From the NCBI RefSeq assembly GCF_013401515.1, contig NZ_CP058529.1, forward strand, positions 2,232,001-2,296,000: a stretch of DNA of 64,000 bases. Reading direction: 5' to 3'. Source of the DNA: Halorarum halophilum (GTDB lineage: Archaea; Halobacteriota; Halobacteria; Halobacteriales; Haloferacaceae). The notes under the pieces are model-generated. The model did no database searches. It was not told where the DNA came from and was given only the letters and a program-made list of their open reading frames with translations. Each line of letters opens with the position of its first letter. Within the stretch, counting starts at the first letter, position 1. This document shows positions 60,313-64,000 of the stretch, one piece after another. The translations under genes were made by a program, and so were the position numbers.

Positions 60313-63084
60313 ATGTCGAGCGCACTCGACGAGGACACCCAGCGCGCGCTGGCGGAGGGTCAGGACACGGCCCGAGCCATGCTCCGGTCCGCCCAGAAGG
60401 ACCTCCAGAAGGTGTTCATCGTCTTCCTCGTCGGGTTCCTCGGAACGTTCTACTCGCTGCGGCTGTACGTCTGGGACTTCCTGAAGGCGGTCACCGAGGC
60501 CCGCCTCGACTCGCTCACCGCCCAGGAGGTGAAGATCATCGCCCAGACGCCGTTCGACGTCATCCTGTTGCAGGCGAAGATCGGCCTCGCGGTCGGGATC
60601 ATCACGGCCATCCCGGTGTTCCTCTACTTCGCCCGTGAACCGCTGCGCGAACGGGGGCTGTGGCCCCAGCAACCCGTGCCGCGCTGGAAGCTCGTGATCA
60701 TCGGCCTGCTCGCGGCGGGGCTGTTCGCCGGCGGCGTCGCGTACGGCTACCTCGTCTTCTTCCCGTTCATGTTCGCGTTCCTCGCGAACAACGCCCTCTC
60801 GGCCGGCATCCAGCCGAACTACTCCATCGTGAAGTGGGCGGAGTTCATCATGCTCCTCACGTTCTCGTTCGGCTTCGCCGCCCAGATGCCGCTCGTCGTG
60901 ACGGCGCTGTCGTACGCCGAGATCATCCCCTACGAGACGTTCCGCGAGAAGTGGCGCTACGCGGTCGTGCTCATCTTCGTCTTCGGGGCGTTCTTCTCCC
61001 CGCCGGACCCGTTCACGCAGGTCATGTGGGCGGTGCCGCTCCTCGTGCTGTACGGCGCGTCGCTCTACCTGGCGAAGGTCGTCGTCACCGCCAAGCGCGG
61101 GAGCGCCCGCGTCGACGTGCCCGGGACCGCCCGCCGACACTGGAACAGGCTCGCGGGCGTCGCCGTCCTCTTCGGGGGTGCCGTCGGCCTCTTCTTCTTC
61201 CAGAACGGCCCGACGATCGTCAACCGGGCGATCCGTCCGTACACGACCGCCCGGCTCCCGTACCTGTCCGACCCGGCCACGATCGCCGTCGCCGTTGCCG
61301 TCGGACTGGTCGCCGTGATCCTCACGCTGGCCTACCTGGTCTACTCGGAACTCGACGCCGCCGTCGCCGTCGACGAACCCGTCGGCGAACCCGGGAGCAT
61401 CGACCTCGCGCCGCTCGACGCCGCGGGCGTCCGCTCGGCGCCCCCGGAAGCGTTCGCCGGGATGACCGAAGAGGAGGCGCTCGCGGCCGCGCAGGCCGCG
61501 ATGGACGACGACGACCCGGAGAAGGCGCAGGCCATCCTCGACCGGTTCGACGAGGCCGAAGCGGCCGATGAGGCCGGGACGGGCGCGGCTCCAGAGTCGG
61601 ACGCCACACCCGCTGCCAGCGGCCCGGCCCGGGACCTCCTCGCGAGCGACGTCGGCGTCGTCGGGAGGGTCCGGCGCGGGACCGGGTTCGTCGACTGGCG
61701 GAGCCGAATTGGCGCGCTGTGGAACGTGCTGCTCGGCATCGCCGCACTCGTCTTCGCCGCGGGCTACGTGCTCGTGGAGCGACCCGAGCTCGCCGACAGG
61801 CTCCTGACCGAATACGGCACCTCCGCGGCCGCGTTGACCGGCGCGTTGGCCAGGGCGCTTCCCCCCGCGGTACCCGCCACCGGGACCGCCCTGCTCGGGC
61901 TGTTCGCCGCCGCCGGACTGCTGCTCGCGGCGCTGCTCGGCGGGGTGCTCGCGCTCTACTTCGCCTACGCGGCCGGCGGCGACCCCGACGCGGTCGACAT
62001 CGAGGCGCTGTCGGCCGACGAGGTCCGGCGCGCCCCGGACGCGGTGTTCGCCGGCGTCTCGGAGCGACGGGCGAACTTCCTCGCCAGTTCGGCGGCAGAG
62101 CGCGGGGACACCGAGAAGGCGCGCGCCGTCCTCGACCGCCACGACGACGTCCAGCGAGCGCGCGAGGCGGCCGGCCGGGCCGGGGGAGCGGGTGCTGGCG
62201 CGGCCGTCCCCGGCGCGTCCGACGACATCGGCGACCGCGCCTCCCGGGCTGGCGGGACGTTCCTCGAGGGGCTGACCGACGGCGACTCCGACGAGGACGA
62301 CATCGGGGGGTACTACGACGACATCGCGTTCGTCGCGAACTCGCTCCGCTCGCGGCTGTTCGTGCTGGTCGCGGTGTTCGGCGTCGTCATGGTCGGGACC
62401 TTCGCGTGGCTCTACTCCGGCGGTATCGGGGACGTCCGGGAGAACTTCGTCCAGCGCCTGCCCCCGGAGGTCGTCGGCGAGGGGGCCGAACAGTTCGGCG
62501 TCATCGTGCTCCACCCGGTGGAGGCGCTCATCTTCGAGGTGAAGATCTCAACGCTGCTCGGGATCGCCGCCGTGCTCCCGTTCGCGGCCTACTACGCGTG
62601 GCCGGCGCTCCGCGAGCGCGGGTTCGTCCGCGGGCGCCGGCAGGTCATCTTCGGGTGGGTCGCGATGCTGCTCGCCGGCCTGCTGGGCGGCCTCGTGCTC
62701 GGCTACACAGTCATCGCCCCGACGATCATCTCGTGGCTCGTGGGCGACGCGCTCCGGGCGGGGATCGTCATCAGCTACCGCATCAGCGACTTCTTCTGGC
62801 TCGTCATCTTCACCACGCTCGGCATCGGCGTCCTCGCGGACGTGCCGATCCTGATGGTGCTGCTCAACTCGGCGGGCGTCTCCTACCAGGCGATGCGGGA
62901 TCGCTGGCGGGAGGTCACCATCGCGATCATGCTGTTCGCGGCGCTGTTCACCCCGGCGGACGTCATCACGATGTTCCTCATGACGGTGCCGCTGATGGCG
63001 GCGTACGGCGTCGGCCTCGTCGTGCTGTTCGTGCTCACGCTCGGCGGCCGGCGGAACCTCGCCAAACCGGTCGGCACAACGTAG
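60313..63084 (+). CDS. tatC2: double TatC (TatCt type): two fused TatC domains
   Basis: A 923-residue fusion specific to haloarchaea, corresponding to TatCt. TatC domain one covers about 20-265 (LQKVFIVFLVGFLGTFYSLR; FDVILLQAKIGLAVGIITAI). Domain two covers about 675-923 (ANSLRSRLFVLVAVFGVVMV; FTPADVITMFLMTVPLMAAY). Between them are single helices (about 280-300, 320-345, 465-485 and 520-550) and two copies of a charged helical motif, at about 362-416 and 561-612 (IDLAPLDAAGVRSAPPEAFA versus VDIEALSADEVRRAPDAVFA). With those helices the protein has about 14-16 spans. ATG 60313 follows a hairpin. It is divergent from the six-helix TatC, the usual haloarchaeal pairing. Confidence 0.93.
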   Translation: MSSALDEDTQRALAEGQDTARAMLRSAQKDLQKVFIVFLVGFLGTFYSLRLYVWDFLKAVTEARLDSLTAQEVKIIAQTPFDVILLQAKIGLAVGIITAIPVFLYFAREPLRERGLWPQQPVPRWKLVIIGLLAAGLFAGGVAYGYLVFFPFMFAFLANNALSAGIQPNYSIVKWAEFIMLLTFSFGFAAQMPLVVTALSYAEIIPYETFREKWRYAVVLIFVFGAFFSPPDPFTQVMWAVPLLVLYGASLYLAKVVVTAKRGSARVDVPGTARRHWNRLAGVAVLFGGAVGLFFFQNGPTIVNRAIRPYTTARLPYLSDPATIAVAVAVGLVAVILTLAYLVYSELDAAVAVDEPVGEPGSIDLAPLDAAGVRSAPPEAFAGMTEEEALAAAQAAMDDDDPEKAQAILDRFDEAEAADEAGTGAAPESDATPAASGPARDLLASDVGVVGRVRRGTGFVDWRSRIGALWNVLLGIAALVFAAGYVLVERPELADRLLTEYGTSAAALTGALARALPPAVPATGTALLGLFAAAGLLLAALLGGVLALYFAYAAGGDPDAVDIEALSADEVRRAPDAVFAGVSERRANFLASSAAERGDTEKARAVLDRHDDVQRAREAAGRAGGAGAGAAVPGASDDIGDRASRAGGTFLEGLTDGDSDEDDIGGYYDDIAFVANSLRSRLFVLVAVFGVVMVGTFAWLYSGGIGDVRENFVQRLPPEVVGEGAEQFGVIVLHPVEALIFEVKISTLLGIAAVLPFAAYYAWPALRERGFVRGRRQVIFGWVAMLLAGLLGGLVLGYTVIAPTIISWLVGDALRAGIVISYRISDFFWLVIFTTLGIGVLADVPILMVLLNSAGVSYQAMRDRWREVTIAIMLFAALFTPADVITMFLMTVPLMAAYGVGLVVLFVLTLGGRRNLAKPVGTT

Positions 63085-63173
63085 CCGGGCCGGGGGCGCT
63101 CCCCCTCCACTCGTCGGCCCGTCTCACTCGTCGATCTTCTCTCTCGTCGACCCCTCCTGCCCTTTGGAACCAC

Positions 63174-63779
63174 CTACTCGTCGGTCCCGCTCCCGTCGTC
63201 CGCGAGATCCTCCGGCTGGGTGCCCACCCCGGCGGGCCACCCCGGCGGCCGGGCCGCGGAGGGGTCGGCGTGTGCCCGCTTCAGCACCATCGGCGTCCGC
63301 TTCAGCGAGAGCACCTTCGTCCCCTCGCCGTTGAACGCCCGGAGCTCCGTCTCGACGATGCCGACGTGCTCGCGCGAGTCGCTCTCCCGCTTCGAGAGCA
63401 CCTCGCTCTCCGCGAAGATGGTGTCGCCGTGGAAGACGGGTGCGTGGTGGCGCACCTCGTCGTAGCCGAGGTTCGCGGTCGCGTTGACCGAGACGTCGAT
63501 CACGCTCATCCCGACGGCCAGCGCGATGACGAACGTGCCGTCGACGAGGCGCTCGCCGAACTCGGTCCCGGCGGCGTACGCCTCGTTGAAGTGCATCGGG
63601 TTGAGGTTCATCGTCACGTTCGTGAACCAGACGTTGTCCGTCTCCGTGACGGTGCGCCCGAAGGGGTGCTTGTACACGTCGCCGACCTGGAAGTCCTCGT
63701 AGTAGCGGCCGTGCCAGCCCGCGACGAGTCGTCCTTCGGAGTCGGCGTGTTCGTTCATATCGGAGTCGGAGTCAGTCAT
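63174..63779 (-). CDS. MaoC-family hot-dog dehydratase
   Basis: A 201-residue hot-dog protein of the MaoC (R-specific enoyl-CoA hydratase) family. YYEDFQVGDVYKHPFGRTVT opens the domain. VTMNLNPMHFNEAYAAGTEF carries the Asn/His of the 'D-x4-H' hydratase motif (here N-x-x-P-M-H, so the usual Asp is Asn). ERLVDGTFVIALAVGMSVID is the Gly-rich helix, followed by HHAPVFHGDTIFAESEVLSK. Acyl-CoA hydration is the family role; the Asn variant makes activity uncertain. ATG 63779 is used; ATG 63758 is an alternative. Its end is 89 bases from the convergent double tatC. Confidence 0.85.
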   Translation of the reverse strand: MTDSDSDMNEHADSEGRLVAGWHGRYYEDFQVGDVYKHPFGRTVTETDNVWFTNVTMNLNPMHFNEAYAAGTEFGERLVDGTFVIALAVGMSVIDVSVNATANLGYDEVRHHAPVFHGDTIFAESEVLSKRESDSREHVGIVETELRAFNGEGTKVLSLKRTPMVLKRAHADPSAARPPGWPAGVGTQPEDLADDGSGTDE

Positions 63780-63834
63780 GGGTCCGTTCACGGACGGGCG
63801 GGACAAGTACGTGCGGGCGTCACTGGTCGGGATG

Positions 63835-64000
63835 CCGGCGGTGGCGCGCGTGACAGCGAGCCCGAAGGGCGAGCAGACGCGCGCGAGGGACGAGAAGCGC
63901 AGCGAACGAGCGGAGCGAGTGAGCGAGCATCGCAAGAGGCTGGGGAGGGTGTGGCTGCGGTCGGGTGGGACTGAAAGGGGCCGCAGCGTTCACGGGCGCT
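63835..64000. repeat. modular repeat block at the right edge
   Basis: 63840-63948 shares with 50291-50370 the order GGCGCGCGTGAC, a GCCC-GAA-GGGC core, ACGCGCGCGAG, AGTGAGCGAGCATCGCA and GGCTGGGGAGG. From 63962 a copy of GTGGGACTGAAAGGGGCC runs to the window end. No gene is seen after the MaoC start. Confidence 0.75.

Overview
The window reads as chromosomal DNA of a haloarchaeon (class Halobacteria). It is very GC-rich and codes for strongly acidic proteins. It carries haloarchaeal hallmarks: Tat-dependent lipoprotein export signals, a C-terminal archaeosortase-type anchor, a six-helix TatC beside a double TatC, a thermosome subunit with a GGM tail, aIF-1A/RIO1/KH genes, and DUF5806, DUF5518 and DUF7344 families. 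I see no rRNA, transposase, CRISPR array or recognisable defence locus. One tRNA (Arg, CCG) is present. Genus cannot be fixed from what I can see.

Layout. 1-4.6 kb: 3' part of rps6e, two uncharacterised proteins, a lipoate-ligase-like protein and dihydroorotase. 4.6-11.6 kb: a dipeptide/oligopeptide ABC transporter operon (fused double ATPase, Tat lipoprotein, two permeases). 11.7-16 kb: NAD salvage (nicotinamidase-like, nicotinate phosphoribosyltransferase) around a surface metalloprotease-like protein. 16.6-25 kb: two universal stress proteins, an acetyltransferase, a DUF5806 protein, a broken winged-helix gene, an M29 aminopeptidase, 6-phosphogluconate dehydrogenase, a membrane-anchored 2Fe-2S ferredoxin and a MATE exporter. 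25-28.5 kb: tRNA-Arg, DUF5518, a histidine kinase and an O-acetylhomoserine sulfhydrylase.

28.7-36.2 kb holds the most unusual locus. It has a PTPS-like protein with an altered active site, a SAM methyltransferase, an MDR dehydrogenase without the usual zinc cysteine, a CDP-alcohol phosphatidyltransferase, a Gfo/Idh-aldo-keto reductase fusion and, divergently, a GT4 glycosyltransferase. Several genes overlap by four bases or are one base apart. I infer a pathway for a modified sugar, pterin or lipid-linked product that I cannot name.

36.3-44.5 kb: a sugar-acid dehydratase, HAD phosphatase, glycerophosphodiesterase, FAD oxidase, thermosome and KH protein. 44.5-50 kb: RIO1, a DUF7344 regulator, aIF-1A and TyrRS, interleaved with membrane proteins and the stub of a universal stress protein. 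50-56 kb: an Orc1/Cdc6 protein, a MutS-like ATPase, LarE and a histidine phosphatase. 56-64 kb: a GAF/PAS sensor kinase, divergent tatC genes and a MaoC dehydratase.

Gene-poor gaps (16.0-16.6, 25.2-25.3, 50.0-50.5, 53.9-54.6 and 63.8-64.0 kb) are filled with modular dispersed repeats and perfect hairpins, often with three-base loops. One such hairpin appears to lie inside the dihydroorotase coding sequence.
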